Shown here: positions 1-7,828 of the stretch, one piece after another
Layout of the letters: every line of letters begins with the position of its first letter
How positions within the stretch are numbered: the stretch's first letter is position 1
Source: a virus
IMG/VR virus record: IMGVR_UViG_3300031951_000389
Span: 1 to 42,153 of that record
DNA length: 42,153 nt
Direction: 5' to 3' (one strand)
Program-made: the position numbers and the translations under genes
The notes under the pieces: generated by a model
Seen by the model: the letters and a program-made list of their open reading frames with translations, nothing else
Database searches by the model: none
What the model was told of the DNA's origin: nothing

Positions 1-1062
1 CTTCCGGTTGTAATCGCCGCTGACGAAATTGTTATTCGTCGGTGCCGACCCAACCAGCGGCGTCAATGCACCGGAAAGCGTGCGAGCGCCCATGAGGATG
101 CAGGATGCCTTGATGGCAGACCAGATGCCATCGCTCTTGCAGCCGGTGATGAAGGTGTTGATCGCATCGCGGACGCCGGCTTCAAGGGCCACGCCACCGT
201 CTGCCGTTTCGACGGCAGTGATGTAGGCGTTTACGTCGGCGTCGGCGTATGTCGGGGGCGAGTAGAGCGTCACTCCCCACTTCGCCCCAAGGTAACGCTC
301 AATCGCTGACGCTTCTGCGACCGTCAAAGCCTTTTGGAAGACGGCTAACTCAGCGATAACGCCGTCAAGGTGGTTGCCGCTAGAACTATCAAATGCAATT
401 GCAACGGCCAAACTGTCGTTGTTGGGCGTATTGCCAGCCGTGAGCCAAGGGTTAGTGGTTGCAGTGCTGGTGCCGTCAATGCGAAGGTTTGCTAATGCAG
501 CCCCGTAGTTCCCAGTAGCGGTGAAGACGTGCGGGCTTGTGTTAGGCGTTGATGTTACTTCCTGAAATGAGTCGGCATCGTTTCGCCGCCCAAACAACTG
601 GAACCCAGCGGGAATCCCTCCCGTAAATGCGGTTGCACCAAATGCCAGGCGTGCGGAAGCGGCGCTGTCTCCTCTACTGATAAAGAGCAAATGCCGGCCG
701 CCCTGCCCGGCAGGCGGAGTCGTTACATCAAATGCCCCTACAGCCACAATCGTCATTGCGCTGATGTTGCGTGCGAGATTCAGCGTGGCAGCATTACCAA
801 CGAGCCTACTGGTGCTGCCGTCAAAATCCAGAACCCGCCGCCCGTTCTGCGTGCGAGTTGTCGCGTTTGGCTGATTCGCGGCGGTACTCTGCGAGAAGTG
901 CCTGCCATTTCCAGACAGGTCGCGCCACTCGCTGACCGTGTTGCCGTTGAACGTCAGGCTGCTAGCGTTGCTGGCGTCTAGCCACAGGGCCAGATTACTG
1001 ATCGCTCGCGGATCGAAGCCGGATGCTGCCCTGGGCCGAAGGAGGCGGGGACTCATGGGCAT
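1..1062 (-). CDS. LamG/concanavalin-like tail surface protein, 3' end missing
   Basis: The frame is open from the ATG at 1062 to the window edge (354 codons), so the C-terminus is outside. GGAAG lies 7 nt before the ATG. Residues about 20-230 read as a LamG/concanavalin-like fold: an early ALWLDASN, a WRDLSGNGRHF strand, and a closing segment IAELAVFQKALTVAEASAIE followed by GAKWGV. A second segment (DVNAYITAVETADGG to ARTLSGALTPLVG) resembles a domain common in phage tail and appendage proteins and ends at FVSGDYNRK. Such domains usually bind surface glycans. It lies just downstream of the tail-fibre gene, so a role in host recognition is likely. The family is clear; the exact virion position is inferred. 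Confidence 0.8.
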   Translation of the reverse strand, partial: MPMSPRLLRPRAASGFDPRAISNLALWLDASNASSLTFNGNTVSEWRDLSGNGRHFSQSTAANQPNATTRTQNGRRVLDFDGSTSRLVGNAATLNLARNISAMTIVAVGAFDVTTPPAGQGGRHLLFISRGDSAASARLAFGATAFTGGIPAGFQLFGRRNDADSFQEVTSTPNTSPHVFTATGNYGAALANLRIDGTSTATTNPWLTAGNTPNNDSLAVAIAFDSSSGNHLDGVIAELAVFQKALTVAEASAIERYLGAKWGVTLYSPPTYADADVNAYITAVETADGGVALEAGVRDAINTFITGCKSDGIWSAIKASCILMGARTLSGALTPLVGSAPTNNNFVSGDYNRK

Positions 1063-1105
1063 GGCACTACTTCCAATTGCGCTTCAGTAAGGGATGTAAC
1101 GACGG

Positions 1106-2368
1106 TCAGACCACACGCCACCGGCTATCGGTCGCGTCGTAGACCAGGAGCGCCGCGCCGCCGCTTGCGGACATGACGTAATCCCCTGCCCACGGCACAA
1201 CGAGCCGGTTGGCGGCGGCCGAGCTGGTCGATTGGTGTTTCAGCGTGATCGCGAACGTGCCGACGTTCACCAGGAGCACGGCCTGCCCCGACGTGCCGGC
1301 CACGACCCCGGTGATGTTGCGGGCCGCGCTTGCCGACACTCGGAAAATGTCTCCGGTTCCGATGGCGTAGTCGTTCTGGTCGGCTGTGAGCTGGGCCGGG
1401 CTCGCCACGACGTTCGCAATCGTGTCGGCCCCGCCCGTCTGGTGGCTCGACGCATGGGCGGTCGGCGTCCGTGAGTTGGAGAGCCTCGAGTCTGTGGTGA
1501 GCACCACGCTCCCAGAGAGGCGGGCATCGGCCAGCGTGCCGGAGGTAAGCAGGCTGGCATCGGTCGTTGCCGGGGCCGCAGCCTGGACGGCCGTGGTGAA
1601 ATCCGTGATCGCGGCCGACGTGTGGGTGTGGCTCGACGCGGCCTTGCCGTCGAGGGCGGTTTGCAGGCCCGTCACGTCCGCGATGGCGTGGGTGTGAACC
1701 GTGGCCGCGTAGCTGCCGGCTGCCTGCTTGCCGTCCAGGGCCGTCTGGAGCCCCGTCACGTCGGCAATGACGTGGGTATGGGTTGCGGCCGCCTTGGCGT
1801 CCAGGGCGGTCTGGGTGGCCGTGCTGATGGGCTTACTGGCGTCGGACGTGTTATCCACGTTGCCGAGCCCCACCATTGCCTTCGTGACGCCGGAAACGGT
1901 CCCGGTGAACGTCGGGCTCGCGAGCGGGGCCTTGGCCGAGAGGGCAGTCGTCACGGTCGAGGCGAAGTTGGCGTCGTCGCCCAGGGCCGCGGCCAGCTCG
2001 TTCAGCGTGTCGAGGGCGGCCGGGGCTGCGTCGATGACGCTGGAAACCGCCGCAGTCACGTCCGCCGGAGTGGCCTTCGCGTCGAGGGCCGTCTGGAGCC
2101 CGGTGACGTCGGCAATCGCGTGCGTATGTGTCGCCGGGGTGAACGTCGAGGGCTTGCCGGTGATCGCGGACCACTCGACCGGACCGCCGCCGGAGTAGGG
2201 CAGGGATGACCAGGCCGTCGTTCCGTTGCCCACCTTGATCTTGCCGCTATCGGTCTCCAGGCCGATGACGCCGTACCCGAGCACGGGATTCGCGGTCGTG
2301 AAGCCGGCGGCCGTGTTGCGGACGTGGTCGAACGAGACACGGGTCTGGAACGTGGCTGGCGTGGTCAT
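1106..2368 (-). CDS. Tail fibre with HxH triple-helix repeats
   Basis: 420 residues from the ATG at 2368; it overlaps the stop of the upstream gene by 4 nt. Residues 1-60 resemble the N-terminal domain of phage tropism determinants and hyaluronidase-type fibres (DSGKIKVGNGTTAWSSLPY). Then come repeats of the form HTHxIADVTGLQTALDxK, at about residues 80, 195, 220 and 245. HxH repeats in T4-like fibres coordinate metal along a trimeric needle (family knowledge). The C-terminal 130 residues (from about SSHQTGGADTI) form a beta-rich tip ending in WRVV. Probable receptor-binding fibre. Its start has only a weak AGG as ribosome site, so translation may depend on the overlap. Confidence 0.85.
   Translation of the reverse strand: MTTPATFQTRVSFDHVRNTAAGFTTANPVLGYGVIGLETDSGKIKVGNGTTAWSSLPYSGGGPVEWSAITGKPSTFTPATHTHAIADVTGLQTALDAKATPADVTAAVSSVIDAAPAALDTLNELAAALGDDANFASTVTTALSAKAPLASPTFTGTVSGVTKAMVGLGNVDNTSDASKPISTATQTALDAKAAATHTHVIADVTGLQTALDGKQAAGSYAATVHTHAIADVTGLQTALDGKAASSHTHTSAAITDFTTAVQAAAPATTDASLLTSGTLADARLSGSVVLTTDSRLSNSRTPTAHASSHQTGGADTIANVVASPAQLTADQNDYAIGTGDIFRVSASAARNITGVVAGTSGQAVLLVNVGTFAITLKHQSTSSAAANRLVVPWAGDYVMSASGGAALLVYDATDSRWRVV
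1649..2128 (-). repeat. 48-bp repeats inside the fibre gene
   Basis: Three 48-bp copies at 1649-1696, 1733-1780 and 2081-2128 encode the HTHxIADVTGLQTALD units. They are nearly identical at DNA level (for example GTCGAGGGCCGTCTGGAGCC against GTCCAGGGCCGTCTGGAGCC). Such similarity allows copy-number change by recombination and so change in fibre length. Confidence 0.8.
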
Positions 2369-2688
2369 TCTTGTACCTGCTGGGTGATCGTGAGGATGAG
2401 CGGATCGACCGCACCGCCGGCAAATGCCAGCTCCACCGCACCGCCGCCGGCAGTGAACGGCTCCCACGCGGTCAGGTCGGCGGCCAGCCGCCACGTCGAT
2501 TCATCGGCCGCCACGAACACCAGCATTCCGGCCTCGCGGCGTGGAGCCGGGATGGCGTCCCGATCGGCCAGCGTGGCCACCGTCCGGTAGCCGCCGCGTC
2601 CGTAGCGGGCATCATGGGAGGGATGCACGTCGGCCGTGTCGAACGGCACGACCGGGGCGATGACGTTGACGCCGGGGATCTTCGCCAT
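2365..2688 (-). CDS. Small tail/fibre-associated protein
   Basis: 107 residues from the ATG at 2688, which overlaps the preceding stop (TGATG). The middle part, TVATLADRDAIPAPRREAGM followed by LVFVAADESTWRL, is a short beta module often found just before fibre repeats in phage proteins. It sits between a connector-like gene and the fibre gene and overlaps both by a few bases. It may join the fibre to the tail or act in fibre assembly. Function is inferred from position and the module only. Confidence 0.65.
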   Translation of the reverse strand: MAKIPGVNVIAPVVPFDTADVHPSHDARYGRGGYRTVATLADRDAIPAPRREAGMLVFVAADESTWRLAADLTAWEPFTAGGGAVELAFAGGAVDPLILTITQQVQE

Positions 2689-3383
2689 CACGCCACCTCG
2701 AGCTTGAGGCTGCCGGTGACGGCGTAGGTTGAGCGGAACACGTTGTAGGGCCGGGCGGCCTGGCCGGAGAACGTGATCGACCTGGTCGTGATCTCCCAGG
2801 CAGACGTTGGGAACCCGTTTATCGAAATACTCGGCTCTCCCATGCTCACTGGCAGCACGACGTAGACGTAGGCCGACGCCGGGGCGAGCTGCTTCGACAC
2901 GACGCGGTTGGTTCCGAGATCGAGCAAAAGCTGGGCCACGATCTGGGCGTCTGTGATGCTGGCCGCGCTCGACACACCGACCGCCCGCACCAGGAGCGTT
3001 TCGTTCGGCGTTGCGGTGGAGCCTGCGACGGCCATCGTGTGAATCCTGCGAATCGACTCCGAGCGGTCTGCCCACCGCCATGCGTTTTGCGAGCCGTCCG
3101 GCACGCAAACCTCGTAGCTCTTGCTTGCCCCGTTCTCCGTCACCACCACCCGGTCGCCGCGCTTCGGATCCTGCTGCAGCTCAGAGCGGTGAATGAAAAA
3201 ATCCCGTGTCTCCATCCGAACCATGTTGCCGGCCTTGTCGATGGCCTCCCATCGGCCGGTCACGAGCGTTGCCTTGCAGGACCGCGGCAATCCGACTTTC
3301 GGTTGGTAGTCAACCAGGACGGCGAGATGCTCCCGCCGCTGGCCTTCAAACCACGCCTCGGCCTTTGCCATCAAGTCCTGCAC
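2688..3383 (-). CDS. Structural protein, connector-like
   Basis: 231 residues if translation starts at the GTG at 3383 (GGAG 7 nt upstream). An ATG at 3371 with AGGA 4 nt upstream would give 227. The N-terminal 90 residues (MAKAEAWFEGQRREH, then a beta-rich RDFFIHRSELQQDPKRGD) look like a small phage head-tail domain; the rest is a beta sandwich ending in LEVA. It follows the cement protein in the late operon. I do not recognise a named family; head closure or tail-appendage attachment are both possible. Confidence 0.6.
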   Translation of the reverse strand: MQDLMAKAEAWFEGQRREHLAVLVDYQPKVGLPRSCKATLVTGRWEAIDKAGNMVRMETRDFFIHRSELQQDPKRGDRVVVTENGASKSYEVCVPDGSQNAWRWADRSESIRRIHTMAVAGSTATPNETLLVRAVGVSSAASITDAQIVAQLLLDLGTNRVVSKQLAPASAYVYVVLPVSMGEPSISINGFPTSAWEITTRSITFSGQAARPYNVFRSTYAVTGSLKLEVA

Positions 3384-3404
3384 AGCTCTACTCCTGGCCC
3401 ACCG

Positions 3405-3449
3405 GGGCCGGGGGCGAGCGGCGTAGTGACGCTGCCCGACCCCCGGCCC
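3405..3449 (-). terminator. GC-rich stem-loop between two late genes
   Basis: A perfect 10-bp stem GGGCCGGGGG (3405-3414) / CCCCCGGCCC (3440-3449) with a 25-nt loop fills the 80-nt gap between the cement protein and the next gene. There is no T-run after it, so it is more likely an attenuator or mRNA-stability element than a full terminator. Confidence 0.45.
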
Positions 3450-3465
3450 GTGCGCGCGACCTCGA

Positions 3466-3792
3466 CTAGGCCTTCATCAGCTTGATGGTCGCCGTAGCGT
3501 CACCGGAAGCCTGGGCCTGCACCGCGTAGCCGGCCAACGTGTTGTTGGTCGCGGTCGTGGTGAGCACGTCGTTCGTGGCGTCGTAGTAGACCTTCGCGAA
3601 CGCCGTCACCGCACCCGACGCCTTGGCGTGCTCGATCACGCCATCGACGATAAGCGAGCCCTTCACGTTGGCAGCGATCGCCGTCTGGGCGATGCCGATG
3701 CCAACCGAGCCGAGCACCACGATCTTGCCGGCCACGAGAGCCGAGCTGGGGGTGTAGTCGATCGCCTCCCCCTCCTGCACGAAACGAGCCAT
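3466..3792 (-). CDS. DUF2190 capsid cement protein
   Basis: 108 residues. The ATG at 3792 is preceded by AGGTGA at 5 nt, a better start than the in-frame GTG at 3801. The sequence MARFVQEGEAIDYTPSSALV, then a GxxVVLGSVGIGIAQTAIAA pattern and YYDATNDVLTT, fits the DUF2190 family of small beta-rich phage capsid cement or decoration proteins, including the usual length. It follows the capsid gene, the standard place for this family. It should coat the head after expansion. The hairpins on each side may set a separate, high expression level. Confidence 0.85.
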   Translation of the reverse strand: MARFVQEGEAIDYTPSSALVAGKIVVLGSVGIGIAQTAIAANVKGSLIVDGVIEHAKASGAVTAFAKVYYDATNDVLTTTATNNTLAGYAVQAQASGDATATIKLMKA

Positions 3793-3838
3793 TTGGATCA
3801 CCTAGCTTTCTTGGTTCTGGAAATTGAGAGATCGGAAC

Positions 3839-3870
3839 CCCGGCGGCGGGATTGGGCTCCCGCCGCCGGG
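3839..3870 (-). terminator. 13-bp perfect hairpin behind the capsid gene
   Basis: CCCGGCGGCGGGA (3839-3851) pairs perfectly with TCCCGCCGCCGGG (3858-3870) around a 6-nt loop. It lies in the short gap between the major capsid and cement genes and has no T-tract. It could stabilise the 3' end of capsid mRNA or partly reduce read-through. Confidence 0.55.
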
Positions 3871-3890
3871 CACGTTGAACATCACGCCGT

Positions 3891-5702
3891 TCAGGCCGTC
3901 GCCATCCGGTAGGCACCCTTCGACTCGGCCTTGGCCACGCCGAAGGAGAAGTGACCCCGCACCTGGATGCCCAGCGTGTCGAAGTCGGCTTCGGCCTGCT
4001 GCACGGTCGGCGTCCGCTGACCCTGCAGGAAAGCCACCTCCATCGCCGGCAGCTCGCCGGGGTTGGCCACGAGCCACCACGTCGAAGCGCTGGTGAGGTA
4101 GGAGCTGGCGACCACCTGGTAGCGGCCCGCCAGAACGTTGACGTTCGTGCGGGTCGAGTTCTCGCCGGTGATGAGCAGCGAGCCGCTCATCAGTTCGGAA
4201 GCGGTGATCTCGTTCTCCGGCGACACGAGCAGCATCGCCGGCGAGATGCCGAGCGGGTTGCCGTCGCCGTCCTTGAGCTTCCGGTAGGACGCCGCAGCCG
4301 TCTTGAGCGACCCGATCGCGAGGGCGTTGCCGCTGGCGGCCGTTTCCTTCGCGAAATAGGTGCCGTTGTTCAGCTCGAACTCCGACCAGAACACCTTGTT
4401 GAGCTTGATCGCCGCACCACGGCCGAGCCGCTGCGGGACCACGCTCAACGCACCGAGATCGTCGTTCACGATGTCAACCATCGTGATGCTGGACATGCGG
4501 CCGTAGAGGTTGGCCTTGATCGAACGGGTCTCGTCGCCGGCCTCGGCCTGCTTGAGCTCACCGCCGTTGCCAACCTCGTCGAACTCGAAGCCGCCCGTCA
4601 CGCGGACGCCAGTGACCGACTTGTAATCGGAGACCGAGCGAACCGACGCGATCATGTCCCAGTTGCTCTCGACCGCCGTGAAGCCCTGGAGGAGGAACTT
4701 CCCGTAGGTCGCCGCCAGCACGTTGCTGATGGAGTGGGTTGCGAACCCGCTCGCCAGCACCTCGCGGATATTGCCGGCCGAGATGCGAGCCGAGCCCTGG
4801 TAGCCGTTGGCACGAGCGGCCTCGATGAGCACCTCACCCAGCGACGTGTGACCACGACGCCGATCGGCAGCCTCGAGGGTCTTGCCGTCGTACAGCCGAT
4901 CCACCCCCGGCAGGCCGCCGGCCAGGCAGAGGGCCGCTTCGATCACCTTGGGCTCGCTGGCCGCGGCCACGTCAACGACGTGAACGGCAGGAGCCTTGGG
5001 GCGCTCGGCACGGACCTCGGCCAGCCGCTCGGCCCGAATCTTCTCGAAGACCAGGCTTGCGATGTCCTCGGCGGTCACGGCCGGAGCCTCGACCTTCTTT
5101 TCCGCGGCGACGATCGTCGCGGCTTCCGTCTGCGGCGCGGCGGCCTCGACGGGCTTCTCGTTGAGCTGCTCGCTCATAGAAACACCCTCATTCGCTTCGG
5201 CAGCGATCGCCGCGGACGTATTGGCGTCCGCACCAAAAAGGACCACACTCGTCTCCCGCAGATCGGAGGCACGAACCACCGACACAGGCCCGGCGAACTC
5301 GCGGCCGTTCACGGCCACGACCCCACCGGAATTGACGTTTTCGATGTTGCCGGCGTCGGCACCGATGGACGCCTGCAATGGGATGCCGGCCCGCGCGAGG
5401 CGGGCGATCTTTTCGGGGATCTCGCCCTCGGCCAGCAGCTCGCCGCGAATGACGAGCTGCGACCCGTCGTTCACGATCTCGGTCGAGCGGCCAATCACGG
5501 CATCCAGCGACCGCTCGTGAGCCCACAGAATCGGGATCGACGCCTTGGCCGTGTTCATGCCTTCGAGATCCACAACCAGCGGGTTGCGGCTCCACCCCTG
5601 GCGGATGGCGGCCCCGGTGTAGGCGACCAGCTCAAACGTCGGCACCTTGCCGGGCTCGGACGCCTCGATACGCAGCTCGGTCGAAAGCGAAATGCGATTC
5701 AT
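3891..5702 (-). CDS. Prohead protease-major capsid protein fusion
   Basis: 603 residues. The N-terminal 170 residues form a prohead serine protease of the U35/S78 type: PILWAHERSLDAVIGR (His62), GIPLQASIGADAG (Ser112) and LRETSVVLFGADANT. A charged Ala/Glu-rich linker (about 175-235) is followed by a Mu gpT-like major capsid domain (about 270-603, with EVLIEAARANGYQG, NVNVLAGRYQVV and DFDTLGIQVRG). In many phages these are two genes; here one frame carries both, so the protease and delta-like linker must be removed from the shell by self-cleavage. The ATG overlaps the portal stop (ATGA). High confidence in both domains. Confidence 0.92.
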   Translation of the reverse strand: MNRISLSTELRIEASEPGKVPTFELVAYTGAAIRQGWSRNPLVVDLEGMNTAKASIPILWAHERSLDAVIGRSTEIVNDGSQLVIRGELLAEGEIPEKIARLARAGIPLQASIGADAGNIENVNSGGVVAVNGREFAGPVSVVRASDLRETSVVLFGADANTSAAIAAEANEGVSMSEQLNEKPVEAAAPQTEAATIVAAEKKVEAPAVTAEDIASLVFEKIRAERLAEVRAERPKAPAVHVVDVAAASEPKVIEAALCLAGGLPGVDRLYDGKTLEAADRRRGHTSLGEVLIEAARANGYQGSARISAGNIREVLASGFATHSISNVLAATYGKFLLQGFTAVESNWDMIASVRSVSDYKSVTGVRVTGGFEFDEVGNGGELKQAEAGDETRSIKANLYGRMSSITMVDIVNDDLGALSVVPQRLGRGAAIKLNKVFWSEFELNNGTYFAKETAASGNALAIGSLKTAAASYRKLKDGDGNPLGISPAMLLVSPENEITASELMSGSLLITGENSTRTNVNVLAGRYQVVASSYLTSASTWWLVANPGELPAMEVAFLQGQRTPTVQQAEADFDTLGIQVRGHFSFGVAKAESKGAYRMATA

Positions 5703-7153
5703 GCGTTTTGCTCCTGCGGCTGGGGCCTCGTCGCCGGCGCCGGCGGTGCGGGCTCGATGCCAAGAGAGGATTCAAGCTGCTTCTCGGCGGCACGCTGCCG
5801 AAGCACGACCCGCCAATCGCGGCCGCGCTTCGAACAGACCTCCGCCAGGCTGGCCATGTTGGCCGCCACCATGGCCGCATCGGCGTCGGCTTCCTTGAGC
5901 GGATCGACGTGCTCGAAGCCGTCCCACGTCCACGTCCAATTCCAGGCCGCGAACGGCGGCAGGCCGCGTGGGATCACGCCGCCAACGTCCACGGCCTCGT
6001 CGAGCCATGCGAGGAGCAGGGGGTCGAGAAACACCCGCTCCATGTCGTTCCGCTCAATCGCGATCCGCTTGCGGTACACGAGGTAGTCGCCCCGCATCGA
6101 CGAGTAATTCGCCGTGCTGGAATCCATCGCGGCCACGATGTAGGGCATATCGAGGCAGCGGGCGATCTCGTTGAGGAGCCGCCGGACGAATGCGTCGTGG
6201 CTGGCCGTGGGATGCTCGGCCTTCATCTGGACGGGCTCCCACCCGTCCGGAGCCGCCACGGCCATGCCCCGCACGATCGGCATGGTCTCCAGCGTTTCGA
6301 GCTGGGCCGCGCCGCCACCTTCGGCTGGCATCGTCGTCTTGAGGATGGCCGCAAAGTTGGCCGCAGTCTCGGCGGCCGTCACGACCGCCAGCGTGTATCG
6401 CCGCAGGAGGGCAAACAGCTCGAGGGCCGGGGCAATCTCCGAAACGCCGCGATGCTGGCCCGGCCGGGTGGCGTGGAACCAGTGGCAGACGTACTCCGAA
6501 TCGACCCATCGGCCGTCCAGCACAAATCCCGGCGTCAGCGAACCGGGGTGATGCTTGGCGAACCAGTATTCCGTGACGTTGCCGTCCTGGTCGAACCGCA
6601 CGCCATCAACGTCGGTCTCGGTAGGGAACCCCTCCGGCGACATGACCTGGTCGGCCTCGACGAGCTTCACGTCGAGCTGCACCCCCTGCCGGCGGCCGTT
6701 GTTCGTCTTGAGGCCGAATACCTCGCCGTCAGAAATCTTGCTGGTCTTCGCGATCCGCAGCTTCTTGGCCAGATCGACGTTCACCGACCAATCGTAGACC
6801 GCGGTTTCCACAGCCCGAACGGCATCCGGGTCCACGTCCGGCCCGAGATCGAGCTGGAGCCGTGGGCCGGTTCCCACCAGGTCGTTCGACCACGTCGAGG
6901 CGATGCCGGCCGCATACGAGTTGTTGGCAATCTCGTACCGGGCACGGTTCCGAATCCGGCGGCGGACCTCCGGCGAGAGGGCCGCGTCGGCCGAGTAGTG
7001 GTCGGCACTGGCCCAATGCCGCTTGTTTAGCTCGGTCGTCTGGGCGGCGTCGTACTTCGCCGCAATCATGGTGGAGATTGCGGCTTTCTGTGCGTCGATA
7101 GTCGCCTGCAAGCGACTCCGCGACGGCCCGAGCATTTTGGAGAGGAGCCCCAT
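5699..7153 (-). CDS. Portal protein, lambda gpB type
   Basis: 484 residues, typical for lambda-like portals. Recognisable parts are ARYEIANNSYAAGIASTW, NDLVGTGPRLQ, the GEVFGLKTNN strand, the RPGQHRGVSEIAPALELF helix region, MDSSTANYSSMRGDY and a C-terminal disordered Pro/Gln tail. Twelve copies would form the DNA entry ring and head-tail connector. It lies between the terminase and capsid genes as expected; its stop overlaps the capsid ATG and its start overlaps the 71-residue gene upstream. Confidence 0.92.
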   Translation of the reverse strand: MGLLSKMLGPSRSRLQATIDAQKAAISTMIAAKYDAAQTTELNKRHWASADHYSADAALSPEVRRRIRNRARYEIANNSYAAGIASTWSNDLVGTGPRLQLDLGPDVDPDAVRAVETAVYDWSVNVDLAKKLRIAKTSKISDGEVFGLKTNNGRRQGVQLDVKLVEADQVMSPEGFPTETDVDGVRFDQDGNVTEYWFAKHHPGSLTPGFVLDGRWVDSEYVCHWFHATRPGQHRGVSEIAPALELFALLRRYTLAVVTAAETAANFAAILKTTMPAEGGGAAQLETLETMPIVRGMAVAAPDGWEPVQMKAEHPTASHDAFVRRLLNEIARCLDMPYIVAAMDSSTANYSSMRGDYLVYRKRIAIERNDMERVFLDPLLLAWLDEAVDVGGVIPRGLPPFAAWNWTWTWDGFEHVDPLKEADADAAMVAANMASLAEVCSKRGRDWRVVLRQRAAEKQLESSLGIEPAPPAPATRPQPQEQNA

Positions 7154-7368
7154 TAGCCGCCGGCTCCTGGGGCTTCGATGCGGGCCATGCGGAGCGACCG
7201 GAACGGCGACACGGCGGCAGCACGGGCCTCCATCACGAACCGGGCGGCCTCCACCTGGCGGTCGAGCTCATGCTGCTCGACCTCGCCGGCCTCGGTGCGG
7301 GCGCGACGGGGCTGCGCGAGATTCGCGGCAACTGCGTCTACAACGTCCTCGTTCGCCAAGGCCGGCAC
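7153..7368 (-). CDS. Small head protein, possibly a gpW-like head completion protein
   Basis: 71 residues, starting at a GTG whose ribosome site is not obvious (GGAG overlaps the codon). It has an Ala-rich helix followed by a second helix HELDRQVEAARFVMEARAAA. Its size and place between terminase and portal match lambda gpW, but I see no clear gpW signature. The stop base overlaps the portal start. A tandem-repeat regulatory box lies about 26 bp upstream, so this may be the first gene of a separately controlled head transcript. Confidence 0.6.
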   Translation of the reverse strand: MPALANEDVVDAVAANLAQPRRARTEAGEVEQHELDRQVEAARFVMEARAAAVSPFRSLRMARIEAPGAGG

Positions 7369-7393
7369 TCCAGAGGCAGCGGCATCTACGATG

Positions 7394-7419
7394 CCCTACC
7401 ACCAGTGTACCAGTGTTCA
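7394..7419 (-). promoter_or_regulatory. Late-gene tandem box, copy A
   Basis: On the minus strand this reads TGAACACTGGTACACTGG then TGGTAGGG. It contains two perfect 8-bp tandem units ACACTGGT (7401-7416). Near-identical boxes lie at 29362-29387 and 40728-40753, all intergenic and in the same orientation. TACACT inside it resembles a -10 element. Read as a promoter or activator site for the portal-capsid-fibre genes. Confidence 0.6.
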
Positions 7420-7442
7420 CCGAACGACCCGGATTTCGTGGG

Positions 7443-7514
7443 TCACAGGAACTCCACCAACGCCATGTCGTCCACGTCGTCGTCTTCAAAGGCGTCGAAT
7501 GGCTCGTCGAGCAT
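7443..7514 (-). CDS. Very small acidic protein
   Basis: 23 codons plus stop would be too short for routine gene callers. The ATG at 7514 has GGAGG 9 nt upstream. The product, MLDEPFDAFEDDDVDDMALV and three more residues, has ten acidic residues and no Lys or Arg. It lies between the membrane-protein gene and copy A of the late box. It could be a DNA mimic or simply a leader peptide. Coding status is uncertain. Confidence 0.4.
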   Translation of the reverse strand: MLDEPFDAFEDDDVDDMALVEFL

Positions 7515-7579
7515 GGCGGCAGTCCTCCGTGGGGCTACCGTCCAGCCTAGCGTGGCCGGCCTGGCGGCCGGCCGGCGGC

Positions 7580-7828
7580 TCAACGCTTGAATCTGACTGT
7601 GATATACGTCCCCGCAAACGCCCCGGAGGCGAGCGGTACGAGGTACAGAATGTTCTTGGAGTAGCTCACGACGCCGTAGGCCAAGAGCGAGTAGATAATC
7701 GACGTCAGCAGCGCGGCCGTGAACGCCCGTCGCTTGCCGACCGCGAGGATATACCAGGCGTACATCATGTCGATCGCGACGTAGGTGCAGAAGATCGCCC
7801 ACGCGGTAGCCCAACTGAACTCGCTCAT
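7580..7828 (-). CDS. Small membrane protein next to terminase
   Basis: 82 residues with three likely membrane helices: WAIFCTYVAIDMMYAWYILAV, AFTAALLTSIIYSLLAYGVV, and LVPLASGAFAGTYITV. The ATG overlaps the terminase stop (ATGA). The pattern YxxxDxxYAxYI...SxxY...GAxxGTYI occurs in small membrane proteins of many environmental phages, to my knowledge without a proven role. A holin or superinfection-exclusion function is possible but not shown. Confidence 0.75.
   Translation of the reverse strand: MSEFSWATAWAIFCTYVAIDMMYAWYILAVGKRRAFTAALLTSIIYSLLAYGVVSYSKNILYLVPLASGAFAGTYITVRFKR

Noticed and set aside
3951-6086. A 711-codon open frame on the plus strand opposite the capsid and portal genes
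   Set aside because: It is antisense to two strongly identified genes, has no ribosome site, and its protein is an Arg/His-rich shadow typical of high-GC DNA.
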